Notes: generated from the letters alone by a model not told the origin. A DNA stretch of 64,000 nt from JANXUR01 sp038229415 (GCA_038229415.1 JBBROM010000006.1:62001-126000); one strand, 5' to 3'. Shown: positions 9,501 to 19,157, counted from the first letter of the stretch. Numbers and translations: made by a program.

Positions 9501-12020
9501 CTACATCAACCACAGCGCATCCACGTCCACAACCACATTCGTGCGCGGAATCTTCTGCTCGTTGGCGTGGGCGATCATGCCTCGCAGCAGCTGGTTCAGC
9601 TTTTCGCGGCTCGCCGACTTCAGCACAAAGTGGTAGCGATAGTCATTCTTCAGCCGCACAATCGGCGCCGGCGCCGGGCCCATCACCCGCACACCTTCCT
9701 TGCGCTGCGCCTCGAACCAGCGGCCAATCATGCCCGACCACTTCAGCGCATCGTCGAGCCTATCTGACCGCACCAGAACGTTCGCCAGTGAAGCGTGCGG
9801 AGGATAATGCATCCAACTGCGGTAGCGCGACTCCTTTTCGTAGAAGCTGGCAAAGTCATGCTTCGCGGCGAACTGCACCGCATAATGATCGGGAAAGTAA
9901 CTCTGGAACAGCACCTCGCCGCGCACGTCGCCGCGCCCGGCGCGCCCAGCGACTTGAGTTAGTAACTGAAACGTTCGCTCCGCGGCGCGAAAGTCAGGTA
10001 GGCCCAGCGCATAGTCTGCGCCCACCACACCTACTAACGTCACGCCGTGAAAGTCGTGGCCTTTAGCAATCATCTGCGTGCCTACGAGTATGTCTATCTC
10101 TTCGAGATCGAGCCGGTGCAACATCGCCTCAACCGCGCCGCGCCCGCGCACTGTATCGCGATCCATGCGCGCGATCCGCGCTTCAGGAAAGTGCGCGCGC
10201 AGTAACTCTTCGAGTTTTTCTGACCCCGTCCCAAGAAACTGCACATACTCACTGCCGCACTTTACACATTGCTTGGGCACCGGCGCGACGAAGCCGCAAT
10301 AGTGGCACTCCATCTTGTGTAACTTCTTATGCATAGTAAGAGAAATCGCACAGTTAGCACACTCCAGCTTATGTCCGCAAGCGCGGCATAGCACCACTGG
10401 CGCATAACCGCGCCGATTGAGCAACACCATCACCTGTTCGCGCCGCGTAAGCCGTTCTCCAATCGCTTCCAGCAGAGCGCGCGACAAAACCTGCTCGCTG
10501 CCCGTCTCCTGAAACTCCTGCCGCATGTCTACAATTTTCACTTCCGGCATCAGTCGGTCAGCGATGCGTTCCCGCAGCTCAATCAACTTGTACTTGCCGC
10601 TCTGCGCATTCGCATATGACTCCAGCGATGGCGTCGCTGAACCCAGCACGACGGTAGCGTTCGCCATCTTGGCACGCATCACTGCGACATCACGCGCGTG
10701 ATAACGAGGCGTCTCTTCCTGCTTGTAAGAACCGTCGTGCTCTTCGTCAACGATGATGAGCGCCAGATCGGCAACAGGAGAGAACACCGCTGAACGTGTG
10801 CCGACGACGATGCGCGCGCTACCAATATGAATGCGATGCCACTGCTCGGCGCGCTCATTGTCGCTAAGACCGCTGTGCAGAATCGCAACTTCGCCGCCGA
10901 AGATACTGTGTAAGTCGGCAGCGACCGCCGGAGTAAGTCCAATCTCCGGCACTAACAAGATCGCCGACCGCCCAACAGCCAGCACTGCCTGCATCGCTGA
11001 AAGATACACCGCCGTCTTACCCGATCCAGTTACTCCGTGTAGCAGACATGCTGCAAACTCACGTTCAGCAACACCTGAATTAATAACTTGTAACGCGTCA
11101 GTCTGTGCATCAGTCAGCTTTAACCCCGCGTGTTCTCGTGGGCGCAGGCTCGACATGCGAAAATCCATCGGCCCTTCTTCAATGCCGACAATGCCACGTT
11201 TCACCAGCGTCTGCAGCGTACTGGCCGGAACATCTAGTTCGCGCAGAACTTCCAGCGGCGCGGCTCCCGAAGTCTTTGCCTGCGGCTCTTCGCCTTGTGC
11301 TTCCAATATCCCCGCGCCCGCAGCCTCGGCCAGCGCGTCAATCAAACGCTGCTGATTTTCATTGATCTTTTCATGGGCTTCCGGCAGTCGCAGCAACCTC
11401 GCCACCTTGCGCGTCCGCGTCGCGTCGCGCGTACCGGATTCATCCAGACGTTCAATCCAATGCTTGCGCACCATACCTGCGAGTAACTCGCGCGAGGCCT
11501 TAGTGGCACGACGCAGCGAGGCTTCACCTATCGCATCTTCACTCGCCGCCGAGCGCTGTGCCAGCAAATCCAGCACACGAAACTCGATCATCTGCTCTTC
11601 GGCTGTGCGTCGCGAACGACCGGGCGATCCAGTAGCGCTCGCGTTGTGCAACGCCAGTTCGCCATCCATCGCAATGCGATAGCTCACATGCCGCGCAAAC
11701 TCCGCCTGTAATGGCAACATCGAGCGCACCACCTCGCCAATCGGGGCGATGTAATACGACGCAATCCAGCGCGCCAGCTTTAGCCGCTGTTCATCGAACA
11801 CCGGTACCGAGTCAAGCACCTCGATGATGTCTTTAGCTTTGACCTTACTGTCGGGCGCGGGCGCGCGGTCATGCAGCTCGACGACAACTCCCGCCATGCG
11901 CTGCTGCCGGAAGGGAACGAGTACGCGCGCGCCAAGCACGGGCTCAATGCCCGGAGGTATGCGGTAGGTAAAAACGAGATCGAGCGGCACCGGCAGCGCA
12001 ACGTCGCAATAGGCGGGCAT
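9501..12020 (-). CDS. priA: Primosomal protein N', replication-restart helicase
   Basis: PriA recognises stalled forks and loads the replisome. The 839-residue product has the N-terminal 3'-DNA-binding domain (PAYCDVALPVPLDLVFTYRI), Walker A GVTGSGKT near residue 330, the DEEH box near 424 with the adjacent aromatic-rich YKQEETPRYHARDVA, and a two-zinc cysteine cluster in the helicase (CRACGH, CANC, CHYC, CVKC). Helicase motifs V-VI follow (VGTQMIAKGHDF, QVAGRAGRG). It ends the minus-strand run yicC-gmk-rpoZ-coaBC-udg-priA and begins only 6 bases after the udg stop, so it is probably co-transcribed. Confidence 0.97.
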   Translation of the reverse strand: MPAYCDVALPVPLDLVFTYRIPPGIEPVLGARVLVPFRQQRMAGVVVELHDRAPAPDSKVKAKDIIEVLDSVPVFDEQRLKLARWIASYYIAPIGEVVRSMLPLQAEFARHVSYRIAMDGELALHNASATGSPGRSRRTAEEQMIEFRVLDLLAQRSAASEDAIGEASLRRATKASRELLAGMVRKHWIERLDESGTRDATRTRKVARLLRLPEAHEKINENQQRLIDALAEAAGAGILEAQGEEPQAKTSGAAPLEVLRELDVPASTLQTLVKRGIVGIEEGPMDFRMSSLRPREHAGLKLTDAQTDALQVINSGVAEREFAACLLHGVTGSGKTAVYLSAMQAVLAVGRSAILLVPEIGLTPAVAADLHSIFGGEVAILHSGLSDNERAEQWHRIHIGSARIVVGTRSAVFSPVADLALIIVDEEHDGSYKQEETPRYHARDVAVMRAKMANATVVLGSATPSLESYANAQSGKYKLIELRERIADRLMPEVKIVDMRQEFQETGSEQVLSRALLEAIGERLTRREQVMVLLNRRGYAPVVLCRACGHKLECANCAISLTMHKKLHKMECHYCGFVAPVPKQCVKCGSEYVQFLGTGSEKLEELLRAHFPEARIARMDRDTVRGRGAVEAMLHRLDLEEIDILVGTQMIAKGHDFHGVTLVGVVGADYALGLPDFRAAERTFQLLTQVAGRAGRGDVRGEVLFQSYFPDHYAVQFAAKHDFASFYEKESRYRSWMHYPPHASLANVLVRSDRLDDALKWSGMIGRWFEAQRKEGVRVMGPAPAPIVRLKNDYRYHFVLKSASREKLNQLLRGMIAHANEQKIPRTNVVVDVDALWLM

Positions 12021-12026
12021 GGCGGA

Positions 12027-12926
12027 CTACTCCGCCGCTTTATTTCCGGGCGCGGAACTTTCAGGCATCGTAACTGGCTTCAGCCCTAGATACTTCATCA
12101 CCATCTGCAAATCTTTCCACGTCTCTTTCTTCTGGCGCGGATCGCGGAGCAGAAACGCAGGATGATAGGTTACCGCGAGTTGCGAGCCGCGAAAGTCAAA
12201 CCACTTGCCACGAAACTCCGACATCGGCTGATTAATCTGCAACAGCGTCTTGGCCGCAACCGCACCGAGGGCGACGATCGCCTTGGGCCGAATCACATCA
12301 ATCTGCCGCATCAAAAACGGTGAGCAAGTTTCGCATTCGTCGCGCTCGGGCTGGCGGTTCGCCGGCGGGCGGCACTTGATGATGTTCGCGATATACACCT
12401 GCTCGCGCGCCACCCCCATCGCCTTGATCATGTTGGTGAGCAACTGCCCAGCGCGGCCCACAAACGGCTCGCCCTGCTGGTCTTCGTCCGCTCCCGGCGC
12501 TTCGCCGATGAACATCAACTCTGCTTGCAGATTGCCCACGCCAAATACGATCTGTTTGCGTCCCTGCTTATGCAGCACGCAGCGGGTGCAGTCGCCGAGA
12601 TCTTCGCGGATGATGCGCAAGGCTTTGGCGCGATCATCCTTCGCCAGCGCAACTGCCTCAGGACGAGCCGCACGCTCTGGCACATCCGGCGCAGCGGTCA
12701 GGTCAACCAGTGGTGGTGGTGCAGCGCGACGGGCCAATTCGTCTCCAGGTTCGTTGATTGTGAATGTCTCTTCCGCCACTGTACCGTCCGCGACACTCGC
12801 TTGTTGCACCTCGGGCGCTTCCAGCGTCACTTCACGGCGATAGAAATCGTAAATTCCCAGCTCGCGATAGAAGCGTAGCCGAACTGCAATCTGCTCACGA
12901 AGTGCGGAATCGAGCGGGCGAGGCAT
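12027..12926 (-). CDS. Type-4 (Fe-S) uracil-DNA glycosylase
   Basis: Removes uracil from DNA and starts base-excision repair. The 299-residue product carries the family-4 core: CTRC near residue 113 and later Cys residues (KCRP, CETC) suited to a 4Fe-4S cluster, motif A GEAPGADED near 139 and the uracil-recognition strand AVTYHPAFLLR. The first 100 or so residues are an extra Pro/Ala-rich segment (DLTAAPDVPERAARPEAV) not needed for catalysis. It sits between coaBC and priA in what looks like one operon, an uncommon insertion into this well-known gene order. High-scoring alternatives are absent. Confidence 0.93.
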   Translation of the reverse strand: MPRPLDSALREQIAVRLRFYRELGIYDFYRREVTLEAPEVQQASVADGTVAEETFTINEPGDELARRAAPPPLVDLTAAPDVPERAARPEAVALAKDDRAKALRIIREDLGDCTRCVLHKQGRKQIVFGVGNLQAELMFIGEAPGADEDQQGEPFVGRAGQLLTNMIKAMGVAREQVYIANIIKCRPPANRQPERDECETCSPFLMRQIDVIRPKAIVALGAVAAKTLLQINQPMSEFRGKWFDFRGSQLAVTYHPAFLLRDPRQKKETWKDLQMVMKYLGLKPVTMPESSAPGNKAAE

Positions 12927-12966
12927 CGCCCTAAGGGTACAACGTGGGCTTGTGGAAGGAGAAACG

Positions 12967-14199
12967 CTAAGCCAGCACCGGACGCTGCGTCCGCAATTTT
13001 GAAATCTGATCGAGAATGCGCTGCGCCACCTCGCACTTGCTGGCTTCGGCTACCGTAGTCTCGCCTTCGTGCGTCAAGATCGTCACCGCATTGCGGTCCG
13101 AGTCGAATCCAACGCCCTCACGCGACACATCGTTGATGACAATCGCGTCCAGCGACTTACCTTCGAGCTTCTTGCGGCCATTGGCCAGCAAATCCTGAGT
13201 CTCCGCAGCGAATCCAATCACGATCTGGTTCTGCTTGCGCGCCGCAATTTCTTTCAGAATGTCTGGATTCGGCTCGAGTTCCAGCGTCATCGGCCCGCCG
13301 CGCTTGATCTTCTGTTCGGCAATCGTCTTCACACGGTAGTCGCCGACGGCTGCCGCTTTAATCACCACTGTCGCGTCCGGCAACAGCGCCAACACGGCGT
13401 TGCGCATCTCGTCGGTGGTTTCCACGCGCGTTACTTCAATGTTTTCACTCTCGGGCAACTTGGCAGTTGCTGGCCCAGTAACCAACAGCACCTTCGCCCC
13501 GCGTAGTGCCGCAGCTTCGGCAATCGCGTAGCCCATCTTTCCGCTAGAGCGATTACTAATGTAGCGCACGGGGTCAATCTTCTCCCGCGTAGGCCCGGCT
13601 GTCACCAGAATCGTCTCGCCCTCCAAATCCTGCGGCTGTGAAGACGTTCCTGTCAGCACCTGCATCACCGCGTCCACAATCGCTTCGTTCGCAGCAAGCC
13701 GCCCCGCACCAATCATGCCGCAAGCCAGATAACCGCTACCCGGCTCCACAATATGCACACCACGCGCCCGCAACGTCTGCAAATTTTCTTGCGTGGCCGC
13801 GTGATTCCACATGTTGACATTCATCGCTGGAGCCACAATCACCGGCGCTGTGGTGGCGAGATGCAGCGTCGTTAGAAAGTCGTCAGAGATGCCATGGGCA
13901 AACTTGGCGAGAATATCCGCAGTAGCAGGCACCACCAGCAGAGCGTCAATCGCCTGGGCCACGCTGATGTGTTCCACCGCAGAGTCGAGATTCGGCGTTT
14001 CAGCCCCGGCAGAGAAAAGATCGGTGATCACTTTTTCGCCAGAGAGTGCTGCAAACGTCAGCGGGCGCACAAACTCCTGCGCCGCGCGGGTCATCACAAC
14101 CTGCACCCGCACCCCGCGATCCTGCAGCAGGCGTGTGATCTCCGCCGCTTTGTACACGGCGATTCCGCCGCAAACACCCAATGCAATTTTCATAGCCAT
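12967..14199 (-). CDS. coaBC: Bifunctional phosphopantothenoylcysteine decarboxylase / synthetase
   Basis: Catalyses two steps of coenzyme A synthesis: ligation of cysteine to 4'-phosphopantothenate (CoaB) and decarboxylation of the product (CoaC, FMN-dependent). The 410-residue protein begins with the CoaC flavoprotein fold (ALGVCGGIAVYKA, VVPATADILAKFAHGI, APAMNVNMW) and continues with CoaB (VTAGPTREKIDPVRYISNRS, SSGKMGYAIAEAA, IVINDVS). An ATG two codons downstream, at 14193, could equally be the start. It lies between rpoZ (33 bases upstream) and udg, matching the conserved gmk-rpoZ-coaBC-priA order of many bacteria. Confidence 0.97.
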   Translation of the reverse strand: MAMKIALGVCGGIAVYKAAEITRLLQDRGVRVQVVMTRAAQEFVRPLTFAALSGEKVITDLFSAGAETPNLDSAVEHISVAQAIDALLVVPATADILAKFAHGISDDFLTTLHLATTAPVIVAPAMNVNMWNHAATQENLQTLRARGVHIVEPGSGYLACGMIGAGRLAANEAIVDAVMQVLTGTSSQPQDLEGETILVTAGPTREKIDPVRYISNRSSGKMGYAIAEAAALRGAKVLLVTGPATAKLPESENIEVTRVETTDEMRNAVLALLPDATVVIKAAAVGDYRVKTIAEQKIKRGGPMTLELEPNPDILKEIAARKQNQIVIGFAAETQDLLANGRKKLEGKSLDAIVINDVSREGVGFDSDRNAVTILTHEGETTVAEASKCEVAQRILDQISKLRTQRPVLA

Positions 14200-14232
14200 A
14201 TCGCCGCCAGCACTCGCTACTGGGGTTAGAGT

Positions 14233-14472
14233 CTATTCCGCGACGGAGGTTGCACCTTCAAAAAACTCCAACGGCGGCTCTAATGTCGGAACCACCAGCA
14301 CGGGAATCTCCCACCCCACTTTGCCTGCGGCTACTTCATCCTGCGCCACGCGGCAAGCCTTGGTGGATCGTGTGCCGATGCCGGGCTTGGCACCACCCTG
14401 CAACTGCCGGGCGCGCCGCGCCGCGACCAGTACAAACCGGTAATTGCTGTCAAAGCCATCCATCAACTTCAT
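14233..14472 (-). CDS. rpoZ: RNA polymerase omega subunit
   Basis: A 79-residue product with the omega core FDSNYRFVLVAARRARQLQGG, which in other bacteria wraps the beta' C terminus and helps assembly. The C-terminal part (WEIPVLVVPTLEPPLEFFEG) is acidic and proline-rich, typical of the acidobacterial form. It is placed between gmk and coaBC as in many genomes, about 40 bases after gmk, so it is very likely in the same transcript. Confidence 0.92.
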   Translation of the reverse strand: MKLMDGFDSNYRFVLVAARRARQLQGGAKPGIGTRSTKACRVAQDEVAAGKVGWEIPVLVVPTLEPPLEFFEGATSVAE

Positions 14473-14514
14473 ACGTTCCGCTCCTTGGGGTTGCGATCCG
14501 TTGTGTTGCGTTGG

Positions 14515-15192
14515 CTACTGCGGCTCCGCGAACGAAGCCAAAATGGACTGTACCCGTCCATCCATATTGTCTCGCAAACTAGACTTTGCTGCTGCAACGC
14601 AAGCCTTGCCTTCGACAGTTCCACCTTCCGACCGCTTGTGGCGCTCGGCTTCCACAATCGCCTGCAGAGCTTCCGTGCTCTCTTCCAGACGGTCGTTCAC
14701 CAAAATATAGTCGTAGCCACGATAATTCTCAATCTCGCCCCGCGCCTCGGCCAGCCGCCGCTGGATAACCTCTTCCCGATCCTGCGCGCGATTGCGCAGC
14801 CGCCACTCCAGCGTCTTGCGGTCCGGCGGAAGAATAAAAATGCTCGCCGCATCCGGCTTGCGCTGCTTCACCTGCGCCGCACCCTGCACATCAATATCTA
14901 GAATCAGGTCGTTGCCGCGCCGCCCGGCATCTTCCAGAAAGTGCCGCGCCGTGCCGTAGTAGTTGCCAAAAACGTCGGCATGTTCAAGAAAGGCGTCCGC
15001 TGCAATCATGCGCTCAAACTCCGCGCGATCCACAAAAAAATATTCAGTGCCATGCCGCTCACTGCCGCGCGGCGCGCGCGTGGTGTAGCTGACGGAGAAC
15101 TCCAGCCCTGGCACGACCCGGCGCAATTCATTCACGAGTGTGGACTTGCCCGAACCCGACGGCGCCGAAATGATGAAGAGGAGTCCGCTCAT
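14515..15192 (-). CDS. gmk: Guanylate kinase
   Basis: Phosphorylates GMP to GDP. The 225-residue product begins with the P-loop SAPSGSGKST and the GMP-binding elements SVSYTTRAPRGSE and GTEYFFV, followed by DIDVQGAAQ and the lid region. The start ATG overlaps the yicC stop by four bases (ATGA), which indicates translational coupling. The C-terminal 25 residues (GGTVEGKACVAAAKSSLRDNMDGRVQ begins this tail) extend past the usual end and look unstructured. Confidence 0.97.
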   Translation of the reverse strand: MSGLLFIISAPSGSGKSTLVNELRRVVPGLEFSVSYTTRAPRGSERHGTEYFFVDRAEFERMIAADAFLEHADVFGNYYGTARHFLEDAGRRGNDLILDIDVQGAAQVKQRKPDAASIFILPPDRKTLEWRLRNRAQDREEVIQRRLAEARGEIENYRGYDYILVNDRLEESTEALQAIVEAERHKRSEGGTVEGKACVAAAKSSLRDNMDGRVQSILASFAEPQ

Positions 15193-16121
15193 TCGATGTT
15201 CTGCACCTGTTCGCGCGACTTCTCAATCTCCGCCTTCATCGCTAGACCTAGCTCTGTAATCGTCAGCGCCTCGCCTGCCAGCCCTGATGTTTTCGAGAGC
15301 AGGGTGTTGGCCTCGCGATTCATCTCCTGCAACAGGAAGTCGAGCTTCTTGCCCGCCTCGCCGCCTTCATTCAGTACTCCGAGAAAATGCTGGATGTGCG
15401 CAGTGAGCCGCTGAATCTCTTCTTGAATGTCGCTGCGATCTGCGAGCAGCGCGGCCTCCTGTATCAGGCGATCCTGATTCACATTGCCGTTACCGCCATT
15501 GCCGGAAAGTGCCCGGCCCAGCAGCTCGGCCATACGACCGCTGACCTTTTCCATGTACGCCCGCACTACCGCACCGCGATGTTCGCCTACACCGTCCGCC
15601 GCCGCCTGCAAGCGTTCCATTCTTATGCGGAGTTCCACCGTGGTGCTCTTGCCCTCCAGCTCGCGCATTTCATTGAGTTGCGCAATCGCCAGCTCCAGCG
15701 CGGCCATCACTGCCGGATCAAAGTCCTCGCCCAGTTCCACCGAGCCGCCTTCCATCACGCCGGGCAGGCGCAGAATCGTGTTCAGGTCAGGTTCACCATG
15801 CAGCGAAAACTCGCTCGCTGCGGCGCGAAACGCGCTCACAAAATTCCCCACCAACTCGCGATTCAGCGTTGCCGCGCGATCATCCTTGCGGCCCAAGCTC
15901 AGTGTCACATCCACGTGCCCACGTGCCAGCTTCTCTTTGAGGACACGACGAATCGCCAGCTCCAGAAGGTCGCGGTCGGCGGGCATACGAAAGTGCAGAT
16001 CAAGAAAACGGTGATTCACCGACTTCAGCGACAGCGTAAACCCGCCACCAGAGCTCTCCCCCTTCACGGCGGCGAATCCGGTCATGGAACGAATTTCGGC
16101 TTGGACGTTGGCAGTCGGCAT
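15189..16121 (-). CDS. yicC: YicC family protein (putative endoribonuclease)
   Basis: A 310-residue protein with the YicC N-terminal signature IRSMTGFAAVKGE and KSVNHRFLDLHFRMP, and the C-terminal DUF1732-like region ending EQVQNIE with KLDFLLQEMNREANTL. E. coli YicC has been linked to RNA decay and stationary-phase survival; the enzymatic role here is inferred from the family only. The gene directly precedes gmk and overlaps it by four bases, a pairing seen across many phyla. The ATG at 16121 adds nine residues before the usual IRSMTGF start. Confidence 0.92.
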   Translation of the reverse strand: MPTANVQAEIRSMTGFAAVKGESSGGGFTLSLKSVNHRFLDLHFRMPADRDLLELAIRRVLKEKLARGHVDVTLSLGRKDDRAATLNRELVGNFVSAFRAAASEFSLHGEPDLNTILRLPGVMEGGSVELGEDFDPAVMAALELAIAQLNEMRELEGKSTTVELRIRMERLQAAADGVGEHRGAVVRAYMEKVSGRMAELLGRALSGNGGNGNVNQDRLIQEAALLADRSDIQEEIQRLTAHIQHFLGVLNEGGEAGKKLDFLLQEMNREANTLLSKTSGLAGEALTITELGLAMKAEIEKSREQVQNIE

Positions 16122-16175
16122 GAGTGGACTCTCTTGTATCGGGGAATTCTACCGGATTCAGGGGCTCTAATTTTT

Positions 16176-16205
16176 CTGTCATTCTGAGTGCAGCGAAGAA
16201 CCCTA
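16176..16205 (+). repeat. TGTCATTCTGAG-type intergenic repeat
   Basis: The stretch reads TGTCATTCTGAG then TGCAGCGAAGAACCCT. From memory, near-identical copies are scattered through intergenic DNA of Acidobacteria and other phyla; only one full copy is seen here. It lies between the ABC exporter and yicC. Confidence 0.5.
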
Positions 16206-16240
16206 CCCAGCCTCAGAAGCAGCGCGGTCTCCCCGAAGCC

Positions 16241-18082
16241 TCAGCGTTCGGCCACGCTGGGCGATTCCGCATCCTTGAACTGCAAGTCGTACAGGCGGCG
16301 ATAGGTACCTTGTCGCGCCATCAACTCATCGTGCCTACCGATGTCGCTCACCGTGCCGCCTTCAATCACCGCGATGCGATCCGCGCGGCGCACAGTGGAA
16401 AGCCGATGCGCAATCACGATCACCGTCCGGCCTGACATCAAATTTTGCAATGCCGACTGCACCAGCGACTCGGACTCCGTGTCCAGCGCGCTGGTGGCTT
16501 CATCCAAAATCAAAATCGGGGCATTTTTCAGCAACGCGCGCGCAATCGCAATTCGCTGGCGTTCGCCACCGCTCAACCGCACTCCGCGTTCCCCGATCAC
16601 AGTGGAATATCCCTCCGGCAGTGCGCTAATAAAGTCGTGTGCCAACGCCATTCGCGCGGCGTTCTCCACGGCGTCTTGAGAAATGTGCGGCTGTCCGTAG
16701 GCGATGTTGTTCCGTAGCGTGTCGTTGAACAGCACCGTCTCCTGCGTAACAATGCCAATCTGCGACCGCAGCGAGGCCAGTGTTACGTCACGCACATCGA
16801 ATCCGTCAATCAACAATCTGCCACCACTCACGTCAAAAAATCGCGGCACCAGATGCACTAGCGTACTCTTGCCCGCGCCGCTGGAGCCCACCACGGCCAG
16901 CACTTCGCCACGCCGCACTTCGAGGTTGATCCCGTCCAGCACGCGCACCGCATCCGGCGAATTCGGCTCGTAGCAAAACGAAACGTTCTCGAACTGCACC
17001 TTTTCGTGGAACGGCGGCAGCCGCTTAGCCGTGAGTTTCTCTTCCACTTCATCCTGCGCATCAAGGAATCCGAACACGGAATCCGACGCACCCAGCGCCT
17101 GCTGAAAGTTGTTGTAGTACAGCGCGAACTTCCGCACCGGGTCATACAACTTAAACACCGCGATAATAAACGCGAAGAATGAACCCGCAGTGAAGCCGCC
17201 CAGACGAATCTGGTCGCGGCCCAGCAGCAACAGCAGTGCGATCGCAATCACGCCGAGCAAGTCCATCAGCGGAGAACTGATCGCCGCCGCAGCCACCGAA
17301 CGTAAATTCGCGCGGAACAGCCGCCGCGCCGCCACCCGAAAGCGGTTGGTCTCCCAGTTCTCCATGCCAAACGCTTTTACAATCCGGTTGCCGGTGATCG
17401 TTTCGTGCAGAATGTTCTGAATCTCGGCGAGCTTGTCCTGCCCCTTGCGCGTCGTCTTGCGGACGCGGTGCCCAATCTTGCCTGTCGAAAAAAGAATGAT
17501 CGGCACAAACAGCAACAGAATCAGCGAAAACTTGCCGCCATACACCACCACCACGGCGGCGGTAAAAATCAGGATGAAGAATTGCTGCAAAAGCTCGGCC
17601 AGCACCGTGGACATAGCCGTTTGAATCCGCTCGATGTCGTTGATGATCGCGGAGAGCAGCGTGCCGGTGGCGTGGCGCGAAAAGAACGCAGCAGAGCGCC
17701 GCAGAATCGCGGTATACAACTCATCGCGCAGGTCGGTGATCAGCCCAAACCCGGCATAGTTCACCAGGTACGTGCCCGCGTAGTCGAGCAGCCCCTTGAC
17801 GAAGGTCGCCACGACCAGTGAAAACGCCACCACGGTCCAGGGATTGTGGAACTGATGGGGAACGAACTGCGTCAGGTCAATGACGCGCCCTGACCACGGC
17901 AGCGTGAACAGCGGCACACCAACCGTGGCCACGTCCGGCCGCAACACGCGATCCAGAATCGGGCGAATCAGCACAACGCGAAAAGCATCCAGCAAGCCGA
18001 CACCGGCCATACTCACAATCGCCACAATCAGATGCGCGGAATAGGGCAACACGTACCGCAGCAGTCGGGTGAGCTGCTTCAT
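16241..18082 (-). CDS. ABC exporter, fused permease and ATPase (MsbA-like)
   Basis: A 613-residue half-transporter: six-helix export domain in the first 330 residues, then a nucleotide-binding domain with Walker A VGSSGAGKST, Q-loop GIVTQETVLF, the intact signature LSGGERQR, Walker B ILILDEATSALD and the H-loop IVIAHRLSTV. Two copies would form the exporter. The size, fold and location near lipid genes fit the MsbA lipid A flippase or a related lipid/drug exporter, but the substrate is not determined by sequence. ATG 18082 is preferred over a start 45 bases upstream, whose residues (RTRSHPSSRNSH) look non-coding. Confidence 0.93.
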   Translation of the reverse strand: MKQLTRLLRYVLPYSAHLIVAIVSMAGVGLLDAFRVVLIRPILDRVLRPDVATVGVPLFTLPWSGRVIDLTQFVPHQFHNPWTVVAFSLVVATFVKGLLDYAGTYLVNYAGFGLITDLRDELYTAILRRSAAFFSRHATGTLLSAIINDIERIQTAMSTVLAELLQQFFILIFTAAVVVVYGGKFSLILLLFVPIILFSTGKIGHRVRKTTRKGQDKLAEIQNILHETITGNRIVKAFGMENWETNRFRVAARRLFRANLRSVAAAAISSPLMDLLGVIAIALLLLLGRDQIRLGGFTAGSFFAFIIAVFKLYDPVRKFALYYNNFQQALGASDSVFGFLDAQDEVEEKLTAKRLPPFHEKVQFENVSFCYEPNSPDAVRVLDGINLEVRRGEVLAVVGSSGAGKSTLVHLVPRFFDVSGGRLLIDGFDVRDVTLASLRSQIGIVTQETVLFNDTLRNNIAYGQPHISQDAVENAARMALAHDFISALPEGYSTVIGERGVRLSGGERQRIAIARALLKNAPILILDEATSALDTESESLVQSALQNLMSGRTVIVIAHRLSTVRRADRIAVIEGGTVSDIGRHDELMARQGTYRRLYDLQFKDAESPSVAER

Positions 18083-18197
18083 GTGCGAATTCCGAGAGCT
18101 GGGATGACTACGGGTGCGTCCCAGCACAAGATGGAAGGATGGAGTAGCAAGGCTCTATTCTAATGCGGATGCAAGCAGGTGTCGCGGTGGATCGCGG

Positions 18198-19157
18198 CTA
18201 TCGCGGCATATCCCGGTGCTCGACCTTCACCCGGTAACCCGCCTTCTTCAAAGCTTTGGCAGTGGCTTGAGCCATCATCACCGAGCGATGTTGCCCGCCG
18301 GTACACCCCAAGGCGACCGTCAAATAGCTCTTGCCCTCGCGCACATAATGCGGCAACAGGTAGATCAGCATCTCGTCAATCCGGTCTAGGAATTCCTGAG
18401 TCTGCGGAAATGAGCGGATATATTTTGCCACCTTCGGACTCTTGCCCGTCAGCGGACGAAACTCAGGCACAAAGTGTGGATTCGGCAAGAAACGCACGTC
18501 GAACACCAGATCGGCATCCGGCGGCACCCCGTGCTTGAACCCAAAACTAACGCAGCTCACCAAAATGCTGGTCTGCTCCGAGCCGCGCTGAAACCGCTCG
18601 GTCAGGTGCGCGCGCAGCTCATGCACGTTCAGCTTCGAGGTATCAATGATGAAGTCGGCGAGCTCACGAATCGCGGCCAGTTGCTGCCGCTCATCCTTCA
18701 GCGAAGCCTGCACCCCCGAACTGGTGCCCAGCGGATGCGGCCGCCGCGTCTCGCTGAAACGCCGCACCAGCACATTGTCACTGGCTTCCAGAAAAACCAC
18801 AGTCGTGGGCAACTGCCGCTTTAGCGAACGGATAATCCCAGGCAACTGCTTGAGCTGTGTCCCCTCGCGCACGTCCGCCACCAGCGCGGCGCGCTCAATC
18901 TCGCCCGCCCGCAGCAAAATGTCGGCAAAACTCTGGAACAACCCCAGCGGCAGATTGTCTACGCAGTAGTAGCCGAGATCCTCAAACGCCTTCAGCACCG
19001 AAGCCTTGCCCGAGCCGCTCATTCCGGTGATGAGCACCAGCTGCGTGTCGCCCAGCGACTTCTTTCCCTCGGGCGCGGATGGCCCAGCTTTCGCCTTGTC
19101 AGGCTTCTTCGCCTTGGACTTAACAGCGGCGACGTTAGCAGGCATCTTTTTCGGCAT
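18198..19157 (-). CDS. rapZ: RapZ/YvcJ family nucleotide-binding protein
   Basis: RapZ in E. coli binds small RNAs and guides RNase E to regulate GlcN6P synthase; YvcJ in Bacillus is an ATP/GTP-binding relative. The 319-residue product has the family core GYYCVDNLP, the motif VRRFSETRRPHPL and the C-terminal RNA/phosphosugar domain with GCTGGQHRSV. Two oddities are visible: a Lys/Ala-rich N-terminal extension of about 38 residues, and a P-loop GMSGSGKA in which the Ser/Thr that normally follows the lysine is Ala52. The gene lies between larB and the ABC exporter on the same strand. Confidence 0.93.
   Translation of the reverse strand: MPKKMPANVAAVKSKAKKPDKAKAGPSAPEGKKSLGDTQLVLITGMSGSGKASVLKAFEDLGYYCVDNLPLGLFQSFADILLRAGEIERAALVADVREGTQLKQLPGIIRSLKRQLPTTVVFLEASDNVLVRRFSETRRPHPLGTSSGVQASLKDERQQLAAIRELADFIIDTSKLNVHELRAHLTERFQRGSEQTSILVSCVSFGFKHGVPPDADLVFDVRFLPNPHFVPEFRPLTGKSPKVAKYIRSFPQTQEFLDRIDEMLIYLLPHYVREGKSYLTVALGCTGGQHRSVMMAQATAKALKKAGYRVKVEHRDMPR

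Noticed and set aside
15387..16187. 266-codon frame opposite yicC
   Set aside because: Shadow frame; yicC signatures are on the other strand.
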